Below, piece after piece: positions 26,369-33,470 of a stretch of DNA of 64,000 nucleotides. The stretch is from Shinella zoogloeoides. GTDB lineage: Bacteria > Pseudomonadota > Alphaproteobacteria > Rhizobiales > Rhizobiaceae. A program made the translations under genes and the position numbers. Under the pieces are notes generated by a model that was given only the letters and a program-made list of their open reading frames with translations, did no database searches and was not told where the DNA came from. Position 1 is the first letter of the stretch. Each line of letters opens with the position of its first letter. The stretch is taken from the NCBI RefSeq assembly GCF_030733845.1, contig NZ_CP132311.1:1987501-2051500 (forward strand). The letters run 5' to 3'.

Positions 26369-27460
26369 TTGCCCCCAGCCTCTCGACCCCCGAATGACGG
26401 AACGAACGCGCCGACCGGTTTCGGCCGGTTGCCGGCGCCGCTGCAATGGGGTCTCGTCGCCTGTCTTTCCGTCCTCACCACCGTTCCCTTGGAAGCGGCA
26501 GGCTTTCCCGCCGCCCTCCTCATGGGGCCGATGCTGGCGGGCATCTTCGTGGCGCTCGGCGGCGGCTCGATCCGCCTGCCGCGCATCTTCTTCTTCGCCG
26601 TGCAGGTCGTGCTGGCGCTGATCATCGCGACCATGGTCTCGCAGGATTTCGTCGGCACCTTCCTGGAAAACTGGCCGCTGATGCTGCTCGTCGTCGTGTC
26701 GGTGATCAGCGTCAGCACGCTTTCCGGCTGGCTGATCGCTCGCACCGGTATCCTGCCCGGCACCACGGCGATCTGGGGCTCGTCCGCCGGCGCCGCCTCC
26801 ACCATGATGATCATGGCCGAAGCCTACGGCGCGGACGCCCGCCTCGTCGCCTTCATGCAATATCTGCGCGTCGTCTTCGTCGCGAGCTTTGCAACGCTCG
26901 TCGCCCATTTCGGTGGCCATGACGGCGCGGCGATGCCGCCGCATGCATGGTTCGAGCCGGTGCCGATGCTGCCGCTCGCCGCCATGCTGGCGGTCGGCAT
27001 TCTCGCCGGCCTTGCCGGGCAGAAGCTGCGCATTCCGGCCGGCGCCTTCCTCGTGCCCTTCGCCCTCGCCTCGGTGCTGAATTCCTCGGGCACGGTGACG
27101 ATCGTGCTGCCGCAATGGCTGCTCGTCATCGCCTTCACCCTGCTCGGCTGGAACATCGGTCTCGGCTTCACGCGCGCCATCCTGCTTCATGCACGCCGCG
27201 CCCTTCTGCCGACCGTCGCCTCCATCATCGCGCTGATCAGCTTTTCCGGCCTGCTCGCCGGCCTGCTGATCCTCGTCCTCGGCATCGATCCACTGACCGC
27301 CTATCTCGCGACAAGCCCCGGCGGCCTCGACTCCATCGCCGTCATCGCCGCCTCCAGCAAGGTCGACGTTGCCTTCGTCATGACATTGCAGACGGCGCGG
27401 CTGATCCTCGTGACACTCATCGGGCCCTGGCTCGCCCGCTTCCTCGCGGATCGGTCTTAA
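26369..27460 (+). CDS. AbrB family membrane protein (AbrB duplication type)
   Basis: The 363-residue hydrophobic protein has the two-fold AbrB architecture of E. coli AbrB (annotated as regulator of aidB): FPAALLMGPMLAGIFVALGG in the first half and LRIPAGAFLVPFALASVLNS plus YLATSPGGLDSIAVIAASSK in the second, with about ten spans. It is likely a transporter rather than a DNA-binding protein. No ATG exists in frame before the conserved part. A TTG at 26369 with GGAG eight bases upstream is the best start. An out-of-frame ATG at 26394 followed by TERTRRP suggests a frameshift alternative. Confidence 0.83.
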   Translation: MPPASRPPNDGTNAPTGFGRLPAPLQWGLVACLSVLTTVPLEAAGFPAALLMGPMLAGIFVALGGGSIRLPRIFFFAVQVVLALIIATMVSQDFVGTFLENWPLMLLVVVSVISVSTLSGWLIARTGILPGTTAIWGSSAGAASTMMIMAEAYGADARLVAFMQYLRVVFVASFATLVAHFGGHDGAAMPPHAWFEPVPMLPLAAMLAVGILAGLAGQKLRIPAGAFLVPFALASVLNSSGTVTIVLPQWLLVIAFTLLGWNIGLGFTRAILLHARRALLPTVASIIALISFSGLLAGLLILVLGIDPLTAYLATSPGGLDSIAVIAASSKVDVAFVMTLQTARLILVTLIGPWLARFLADRS

Positions 27461-27834
27461 CCCGGCGCGTTTTCGAGAAGAATGGGGCTGCCATGCGGCG
27501 TCGCTTCGGCCGCGCGGGCCCAGCGCTCCGAAAGCGCCGCCTGTTCCGCCTCGCTCGCGACGCCCCGCTCTGAGAGCAGCCCGGCAAGCGCCGCGACCCA
27601 GCAATCGAAATAATCGGCGCCATCCTCGGCCCGCCCCGGCCGGTGCACCTCGCGCGACAATGCCTCCGCCCAGTCCGCCCAGGTGAAGACGCCCTGCTCG
27701 TGCAGGCGCACGGTCATGGCAAAGGCCTGCGCCTGCCAAGGTTCGGCAAAGACCGGATCGCCCTCGGCGGATTTCGGCAGGCCAGGCGAGTCAGCGAGCG
27801 TTTCACACCGGCTCAAGATAGCTCTCCCAGGCAT
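27457..27834 (-). CDS. Nitrile hydratase accessory (activator) protein
   Basis: The 125-residue protein belongs to the small NHase accessory group that helps load metal into the alpha subunit: FAEPWQAQAFAMTVRLHEQG near 29-48, FTWADWAEALSREV near 50, and DYFDCWVAALAGLL near 74. It is homologous to the N-terminal half of the beta subunit. The ATG at 27834 lies inside the end of nthB (32-base overlap). A TTG at 27819 would give a shorter overlap and an N-terminus reading [11 protein letters not shown]; both are possible. Last gene of the LysE-nthA-nthB operon. Confidence 0.9.
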   Translation of the reverse strand: MPGRAILSRCETLADSPGLPKSAEGDPVFAEPWQAQAFAMTVRLHEQGVFTWADWAEALSREVHRPGRAEDGADYFDCWVAALAGLLSERGVASEAEQAALSERWARAAEATPHGSPILLENAPG

Positions 27835-28462
27835 CGATCGAGACCGTCAGTCCCGGTTCCGCCCCCTCGCCCCAGATCTCCGCGCCGTCGAAGACTACGG
27901 TATAGACCCATTGCGGGTTTTCGCCCTTGCCGTGCGCATTCTCATCGGGAAAGACGAACGAACCTTGAACCGCCTCGATCACCCCTACCTTTTCGCGCGC
28001 ATAGCGCGGCAGGCGGGTATGGGTCGCCGGGTTGAAATTGCGGGTACGCACGCGCTCGCCGGCGTCAAAGCGCGGTGTCGTGTCGAGCGGCCGGTCGCAA
28101 GGCCCGCCCTTGGCGAGCACCGCCGGCACCATGTCCGCCTTGAGCACGCGTTTGGGCTCGGCGCCCTTCTCCATCTTCCGTCCCTCGGCCAGTTCCCCGG
28201 CGCTGACGAAGCCGTGGCGCTGAAGCAGCGTTTCCAGCGCGCGGATCCAGATCTCGTAATAACTGGCGGAAAGATAGGTTGCAGGCGGGATGTTCTCGCG
28301 GGCGTGGCGGCTTTCGTCGATGTTCCAGGCCCCGAAGGCGCCGCAGGAGAGCGTCACGCCGAGCGCCCGCTTCTCCCAATCGGCGTGGAAGATCGGTTCG
28401 TTCCGCTCCGGCGCGACCGGGCCGAAACCGTGCAGGCCGCCGAGGTCGTGCGGCCCGTTCAT
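27803..28462 (-). CDS. nthB: Nitrile hydratase beta subunit
   Basis: The 219-residue subunit starts [19 protein letters not shown], the standard beta N-terminus, and shows [14 protein letters not shown] near 74, [20 protein letters not shown] near 140 and the C-terminal [19 protein letters not shown] near 185. It pairs with nthA to form the alpha2beta2 enzyme that hydrates nitriles to amides. Its ATG overlaps the nthA stop by four bases (ATGA), ensuring coupled translation. A longer upstream reading frame is an artefact of overlapping nthA. Confidence 0.97.
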   Translation of the reverse strand: MNGPHDLGGLHGFGPVAPERNEPIFHADWEKRALGVTLSCGAFGAWNIDESRHARENIPPATYLSASYYEIWIRALETLLQRHGFVSAGELAEGRKMEKGAEPKRVLKADMVPAVLAKGGPCDRPLDTTPRFDAGERVRTRNFNPATHTRLPRYAREKVGVIEAVQGSFVFPDENAHGKGENPQWVYTVVFDGAEIWGEGAEPGLTVSIDAWESYLEPV

Positions 28463-29094
28463 GGCTGTGCCTCCGGCGGGAGCGCAAGGCCGGTGCCGAT
28501 CATCGCATCGCGCGTCACGAGGTCCGCCAGCGCCTCCTGGTCCAGTCCTTCCGTGCCGGCCGGGCGCTCGGGAACCACGAGATAGCGCAGTTCCGCCGTC
28601 GAATCCCATACGCGGATTTTCGTGTCAGAGGGCAGCGTCACGCCGAATTCCGCCAGCACGCCGCGTGGATCCATGACCGCCCGCGACCGGTAGGCCGGCG
28701 CCTTGTACCAGACGGGCGGCAGGCCAAGCACGGACCAGGGATAACAGGAGCAGAGCGTGCAGACGACGAGATTGTGGGTTTCCGCGTCGTTGAAGACGGC
28801 GCGCATATGCTCGCCCTGCCGGCCGGTATAGCCGAGGCTGGCAATCGCCGCGGTCGCATCCCGCTTCAACCAGTCGGCGAAATCCGGCTCCGCCCAGGCC
28901 TTGGCAACGACGCGCGCGCCGTTGCGCGGGCCGATCTTCGTCTCGTAGGTATCGACGATGACGTCGATCGCCTTCGGATCGATCAACCCCTTCTCCGTCA
29001 GGATGGTTTCGAGCGCGCGCACCCGCGCTTCCATCGGCGAGAAATGGTTGTCGTGGTGATGATGGTCGTCGTGATCGTGATCGTGCGGCGGCAA
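28459..29094 (-). CDS. nthA: Nitrile hydratase alpha subunit, cobalt type
   Basis: The 211-residue subunit carries the metal site [11 protein letters not shown] with C112, C115 and C117. Thr113 and Tyr118 in that motif are the cobalt-type signature (iron-type enzymes have Ser and Thr). The oxidised cysteines and Ser116 coordinate Co(III). Other landmarks: [16 protein letters not shown] near 125 and [20 protein letters not shown] near 165. The first 17 residues are extremely His/Asp-rich ([14 protein letters not shown]), a likely metal-binding tail. Start is 35 bases after a LysE-type exporter gene. Confidence 0.97.
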   Translation of the reverse strand: MPPHDHDHDDHHHHDNHFSPMEARVRALETILTEKGLIDPKAIDVIVDTYETKIGPRNGARVVAKAWAEPDFADWLKRDATAAIASLGYTGRQGEHMRAVFNDAETHNLVVCTLCSCYPWSVLGLPPVWYKAPAYRSRAVMDPRGVLAEFGVTLPSDTKIRVWDSTAELRYLVVPERPAGTEGLDQEALADLVTRDAMIGTGLALPPEAQP

Positions 29095-29129
29095 GGCGCT
29101 TTCCTCCGGCTTTGCCTATTCATAGTCCG

Positions 29130-29723
29130 CTAGCGCAGCATCGGCCAGAGGCTCGCGACGAGCAGGAGCGCCATGGTGATGTTGAACCATTTGAGCCGCA
29201 CGGGAACGGAAAGCCATTCGCGCAGCGCCGAGCCGAAACCGGCCCAGGTGGAGACGCTCGGGAAATTGACGATGGCGAAGGCGACGCCGACGATGAGCAC
29301 GCTCATCGTGTAGTTCGCCGCATTCGTATAGGTCGCCATGGCGGAAACGGCCATGACCCAGGCCTTCGGATTGACCCACTGGAAGGCGGCCGCCTCCAGG
29401 AAGCTCATGGGACGGGCGCCCGTCTTGCCCTCGCCGATGCTGCGGGACGTGCCGATCTTCCAGGCGATCCAGACGAGATAGGCCCCGCCGGCGAACTTCA
29501 GCAGCGTATAGACCAGCGGCACGGCCTCCAGCAGCGCGCCAAGCCCGAAACCGACGGCGAGCAGCAGCACGAGGAAGCCGACACCGATGCCGCACATATG
29601 CGGGATCGTGCGCACGAAGCCGAAGTTCACGCCCGAGGCGAAGAGCATCATGTTGTTCGGGCCGGGCGTGATGGACGTGGTGAAGGCGAAGACCAGCAGC
29701 GTCAGAAAGATTTCGATCTGCAT
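29130..29723 (-). CDS. LysE/RhtB family translocator
   Basis: The 197-residue inner-membrane protein has five or six spans and the LysE family signature SITPGPNNMMLFASGVNFGF near 18-37, with FKWVNPKAW-type motif AFQWVNPKAWVMA near 115. The family exports amino acids and related small molecules. The ATG at 29723 directly precedes the first hydrophobic span; upstream in-frame residues are charged and improbable. It is 35 bases upstream of nthA on the same strand, so it probably shares a promoter with nitrile hydratase. Confidence 0.92.
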   Translation of the reverse strand: MQIEIFLTLLVFAFTTSITPGPNNMMLFASGVNFGFVRTIPHMCGIGVGFLVLLLAVGFGLGALLEAVPLVYTLLKFAGGAYLVWIAWKIGTSRSIGEGKTGARPMSFLEAAAFQWVNPKAWVMAVSAMATYTNAANYTMSVLIVGVAFAIVNFPSVSTWAGFGSALREWLSVPVRLKWFNITMALLLVASLWPMLR

Positions 29724-29847
29724 GGCAGCTCTTGTTATCCGGATTGTTTTTTCCGATTGATAATCCATCTCTAGGCAACGGCCAGCCAATTCTTGTCATG
29801 CAGACAATTCGAAAAGGATGCATGGCGCATGCAGACGGGAGCATAGC

Positions 29848-30693
29848 ATGAAAGCGGAACTACCGGCAGTGACCCTTCCCGGCGGACGGCAGGTGCCGGC
29901 GCTCGGCCTCGGCACCTGGCACATGGGCGAAGGCGAGGCTTCCCCCGCCGAGGAAGCCGCAAGCCTCAGGGCGGGGCTCGACCTCGGCATGACGGTCGTC
30001 GACACGGCGGAAATGTATGCCGACGGTGGGGCGGAGGAGGTCGTGGGAGAAGCGATCCGGGGCCGGCGCGACGAGGTCTTCCTCGTCAGCAAGGTGCTGC
30101 CCTACAATGCCAGCCGCGCCGGCACGATCGCCGCCTGCGAGGCTAGCCTGAAACGGCTCGGTACCGACCACGTCGAGCTCTATCTCCTGCACTGGCGCGG
30201 CCGCCATCCGCTCGCCGAGACCGTCGAGGCCTTCGAGACATTGAAGGCTCAGGGTAAGATCGGCGCCTGGGGCGTTTCCAACTTCGATGAAAGCGACATG
30301 AAGGAACTGCTCGGCGCGGCCGAACCCGCCCGGCCTTCTGCCAACCAGGTGCTCTACAACCTCGCCCGACGCGGCATCGAATACGACCTCCTGCGCTGGA
30401 GCCAAGTGCAGGGCATTCCCATCATGGCCTATTCGCCGCTCGATGAGGGACGCCTGATCGGCCATCCGGCGCTGGAGGAGATCGGCCGCATCCACAATGC
30501 CAGCTCCGCCCAGGTCGCCCTCGCCTTCCTGCTCACCAAGGCCGGCGTCATCGCCATCCCGAAATCCGGCTCGCCGGAGCGCGTGCGCGAGAATTTCCGT
30601 GCCGCCGAGATCCGCCTCACCTCGGAAGACCTGCGCCTTCTCGACGAAGCCTTCCCGCCGCCGACCCGCAAGCGGCCGCTGGAGATGATCTGA
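29848..30693 (+). CDS. Aldo/keto reductase
   Basis: The 281-residue TIM-barrel oxidoreductase has the complete catalytic tetrad: D52 (VVDTAEMY), Y57, K82 (LVSKVLP) and H115 (LLHWRGR), plus the C-terminal NADPH site [16 protein letters not shown]. It is close to the YeaE/2,5-diketogluconate reductase group. It reduces carbonyls with NADPH; substrate unknown. GGGAG lies seven bases before ATG 29848. It is divergent to the LysE-nitrile hydratase operon, so joint regulation is possible. A strong shared terminator follows. Confidence 0.95.
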   Translation: MKAELPAVTLPGGRQVPALGLGTWHMGEGEASPAEEAASLRAGLDLGMTVVDTAEMYADGGAEEVVGEAIRGRRDEVFLVSKVLPYNASRAGTIAACEASLKRLGTDHVELYLLHWRGRHPLAETVEAFETLKAQGKIGAWGVSNFDESDMKELLGAAEPARPSANQVLYNLARRGIEYDLLRWSQVQGIPIMAYSPLDEGRLIGHPALEEIGRIHNASSAQVALAFLLTKAGVIAIPKSGSPERVRENFRAAEIRLTSEDLRLLDEAFPPPTRKRPLEMI

Positions 30694-30696
30694 AAT

Positions 30697-30737
30697 GAAA
30701 AAGGGGCTTTCCGCTGAAACGGAAAGCCCCTTTTCAG
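30697..30737. terminator. Bidirectional terminator between the aldo/keto reductase and ilvH genes
   Basis: A 15-pair stem, AAAAGGGGCTTTCCG against CGGAAAGCCCCTTTT, flanks CTGAAA. A-rich and T-rich sides allow function for both convergent genes. Confidence 0.95.
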
Positions 30738-30758
30738 ACAAAAATGAGGGGATCGTGC

Positions 30759-31331
30759 TCACATCCCCTGCGGGCCGCGGTTCATCGCGGCGATGCCGGT
30801 GCGGCATACTTCCACGAGGCCGAGCGGCTTCATGATCGCGACGAACTGGTCGATCTTGGAGGACTTTCCGGTGATCTCCAGGATGAAGTGCTCGGTGGTC
30901 GCATCGACGACCTTGGCATGGAAGGCATCGGCAAGGCGCAGCGTTTCCTGCCGCATCTCGCCGGAGCCGACGATCTTTACCAGCGCTACTTCCCGCTCGA
31001 TCGGTCGTTCCTGGCCAAGCACCTTGGCGCGCACGGTAAGATCGACCACCCGGTGGACCGGCACGATGCGCTCGAGCTGCGACTTGATCTGTTCCAGAAC
31101 GCTCGGCGTGCCACGCGTCACGATGGTGATGCGCGACAGGTGCGCCTCGTGCTCGGTCTCGGAGACCGTGAGGCTTTCGATATTGTAGCCGCGGCCGGAG
31201 AACAGGCCGATGACGCGGGCAAGGACGCCCGGCTCGTTGTCGACGAGCACGGAGAGCGTGTGGCTCTCCGCGACCTGCGTTTCTTTGGCGATGAAATAGG
31301 CGGAGCCCGTGGGCTGAAGGTGTGCGTTCAT
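30759..31331 (-). CDS. ilvH: Acetolactate synthase small (regulatory) subunit
   Basis: The 190-residue subunit has an N-terminal ACT domain (TLSVLVDNEPGVLARVIGLF, SGRGYNIESLTV) that binds valine for feedback control, and the C-terminal ALS_ss_C domain (ILEITGKSSKIDQF, GLVEVCRTGIAAMNRG). It stimulates the catalytic subunit encoded 17 bases upstream. Together they make acetolactate, the first committed step to branched-chain amino acids. Confidence 0.97.
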   Translation of the reverse strand: MNAHLQPTGSAYFIAKETQVAESHTLSVLVDNEPGVLARVIGLFSGRGYNIESLTVSETEHEAHLSRITIVTRGTPSVLEQIKSQLERIVPVHRVVDLTVRAKVLGQERPIEREVALVKIVGSGEMRQETLRLADAFHAKVVDATTEHFILEITGKSSKIDQFVAIMKPLGLVEVCRTGIAAMNRGPQGM

Positions 31332-31348
31332 GGGTTCTCTACCTTATA

Positions 31349-33127
31349 TCAAACGAGCTGGCGGCCCTTGGCGTCGATCGCGTTGGCGACCGCTTCGTCC
31401 GTGGCCTCGTCGGGCAGCAGCATTTCGTTATGCGCCTTGCCCGACGGGATCATGGGGAAGCAGTTCGTCAGGTTCGCGACGCGGCAGTCGAAGATGACCG
31501 GACGGTTGACGTCGATCATCTCCTGGATGGCGCCGTCGAGATCGCCCGGCTTGTCGCAGGCGATGCCGACGCCGCCATAGGCTTCCGCCAGCTTGACGAA
31601 ATCCGGCATCGCTTCCGTATAGGAGTTCGAAAGGCGGTTGCCGTGCAGCAGCTGCTGCCACTGGCGCACCATGCCCATGTACTGGTTGTTCAGGATGAAG
31701 ATCTTGACCGGCAGGTTATACTGCACGGCACAGCTCATTTCCTGGATGCACATCTGGATCGACGCGTCGCCGGCAATATCGATGACGAGGCTGTCGCGAT
31801 GCGCGACCTGCACGCCGATCGCCGCCGGGAAGCCGTAGCCCATCGTGCCGAGGCCGCCCGAGGTCATCCAGCGGTTCGGATGCTCGAAGCCGTAGAACTG
31901 CGCGGCCCACATCTGGTGCTGGCCGACTTCCGTCGTGATGTAGGTGTCGCGGTCCTTGGTCAGCTCGTAGAGGCGCTGGATCGCGTATTGCGGCATGATG
32001 ACGTCGTCGCTCGGCTTGTAGGCGAACGAATTGCGCGCACGCCACCGGGCGATCGAGGTCCACCAGTCGGCATGGATCGCCTTGTCGTAGTCCTTCGCGC
32101 CGGCCCGCCACAGGCGGACCATGTCCTCCAGGACATTGCCGACATCGCCCAGGATCGGAACGTCGGCGCGGACGTTCTTGTTGATCGAGGACGGGTCGAT
32201 GTCGATGTGGATCTTCTTCGAGTTCGGCGAGAAGGCGTTGAGGCGGCCAGTGATGCGGTCGTCGAAGCGCGCGCCGACGCAGATCATGACGTCGCAGTCG
32301 TGCATCGCCATGTTCGCCTCGTAGGAGCCGTGCATGCCGAGCATGCCCAGCCAGTTCTTGCCGGAGGCCGGATAGGCGCCGAGGCCCATGAGCGTGGAGG
32401 TGATCGGGAAGCCGGTGATCTCGACCAGCTCGCGCAGCAGCCGGGAGGCCTCCGGGCCGGAATTGACGACGCCGCCGCCCGAATAGATGACCGGCCGGCG
32501 GGCTGTCTTCATCAGGCTGACAGCGGCCTCTATCATGCGGGCATCGCCGGAAATCTTCGGCTGGTAGCTCTTCTGGATCGGTGCGGCGGACGGCGGCGTA
32601 TAGGTGCCGGTCGCGAACTGCACGTCCTTCGGGATATCGACGACGACCGGGCCGGGACGGCCGGACTGGGCGACGCGGAAAGCCTCATGGATGATGCGGG
32701 CAAGGTCGTTGACGTCCTTGACCAGCCAGTTGTGCTTGGTGCAGGGGCGCGTGATGCCGACCGTATCGCATTCCTGGAAGGCATCCGAACCGATGAGCGT
32801 GGTCGGAACCTGACCGGTGAGGCAGACGAGCGGGATGGAATCCATCAGGGCATCCTGCAGCGGCGTGACGGCATTCGTCGCGCCCGGGCCGGAGGTGACG
32901 AGCATGACGCCGACCTTGCCGGTGGAGCGGGCGTAGCCTTCGGCCATGTGGCCGGCGCCCTGCTCGTGACGCACGAGGATGTGCTCGATGTCGTCCTGCT
33001 GGAAGATCTCGTCATAGATCGGCAGGACGGCACCGCCCGGATAGCCGAAGATATGTTCGACGCCATTGTCTTTCAGGGCCTGCAAGACAATTTCGGCGCC
33101 CGTCATCTGATTTTCTGTTCCGCTCAT
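31349..33127 (-). CDS. ilvB: Acetolactate synthase large (catalytic) subunit
   Basis: The 592-residue enzyme uses thiamine diphosphate and FAD to join two pyruvates or pyruvate and 2-oxobutyrate. Visible: GYPGGAVLPIYDEIF near 32, the catalytic Glu in RHEQGAGHMAEGYAR near 55, TSGPGATNAVTPLQDA near 80, and the ThDP-binding GDASIQMCIQEMSCAVQYNL with MGMVRQWQQ near 455-495. ATG 33127 (MSGTENQMTG) is preferred from the common start of rhizobial homologues; ATG 33154 would add nine residues. A leader peptide and attenuator lie upstream, so expression should respond to Ile/Leu/Val-tRNA charging. Confidence 0.97.
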   Translation of the reverse strand: MSGTENQMTGAEIVLQALKDNGVEHIFGYPGGAVLPIYDEIFQQDDIEHILVRHEQGAGHMAEGYARSTGKVGVMLVTSGPGATNAVTPLQDALMDSIPLVCLTGQVPTTLIGSDAFQECDTVGITRPCTKHNWLVKDVNDLARIIHEAFRVAQSGRPGPVVVDIPKDVQFATGTYTPPSAAPIQKSYQPKISGDARMIEAAVSLMKTARRPVIYSGGGVVNSGPEASRLLRELVEITGFPITSTLMGLGAYPASGKNWLGMLGMHGSYEANMAMHDCDVMICVGARFDDRITGRLNAFSPNSKKIHIDIDPSSINKNVRADVPILGDVGNVLEDMVRLWRAGAKDYDKAIHADWWTSIARWRARNSFAYKPSDDVIMPQYAIQRLYELTKDRDTYITTEVGQHQMWAAQFYGFEHPNRWMTSGGLGTMGYGFPAAIGVQVAHRDSLVIDIAGDASIQMCIQEMSCAVQYNLPVKIFILNNQYMGMVRQWQQLLHGNRLSNSYTEAMPDFVKLAEAYGGVGIACDKPGDLDGAIQEMIDVNRPVIFDCRVANLTNCFPMIPSGKAHNEMLLPDEATDEAVANAIDAKGRQLV

Positions 33128-33180
33128 CGGATTTCCGTCCGTCTCTTTTTGCATTTCGGGTGATTATCGAATTTCTGGGC

Positions 33181-33265
33181 ATAAAAAAAGGCCCCCTGGA
33201 GGAGCCTGCTTACCGCGCATGGGTGCTTTCGCCGGATGGTTACACCACCCTGCCCATGCGCGTTC
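33181..33265 (-). promoter_or_regulatory. Transcription attenuator of ilvBH
   Basis: On the minus strand, CGCGCATGGG (33253-33262, inside the leader reading frame) pairs perfectly with CCCATGCGCG (33214-33223). Next comes a terminator, AGGCTCC-TCCA-GGGGGCCT followed by seven T, at about 33182-33206. Ribosome position on the leader peptide would choose between the upstream hairpin and an alternative fold, the classical ribosome-mediated attenuation layout for branched-chain amino acid operons. Confidence 0.85.
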
Positions 33266-33299
33266 CCACCACAAGAATAATAGAAGTCAGATTTTTCAT
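33240..33299 (-). CDS. ilvB leader peptide, 19 aa
   Basis: The frame from ATG 33299 to TAA 33240 encodes MKNLTSIILVVGTRMGRVV. Eight of 19 residues are Ile, Leu or Val, including a run IILVV in the middle and VV directly before the stop. The stop codon lies just upstream of the hairpin partner of the terminator. The ribosome site is poor (CCGCCCC), as is common for such leaders. It is the sensor of Ile/Leu/Val supply for ilvBH. Confidence 0.85.
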   Translation of the reverse strand: MKNLTSIILVVGTRMGRVV

Positions 33300-33470
33300 G
33301 GGGCGGATTGTTAGCCACAAAGGCGCGGCGCGTCAACGCTTTTCCGGTTGTTTCGAAACGGCACGGTTTCGGCCCGCGTCGGCAAGCGGCGGCCGGAAGC
33401 TGGCTCAACCCGAAACGTCTTATTAAGCGGCTCCCGGTAAGGTTGAGGTTGATGGCAAGGAGTGCCGTGA

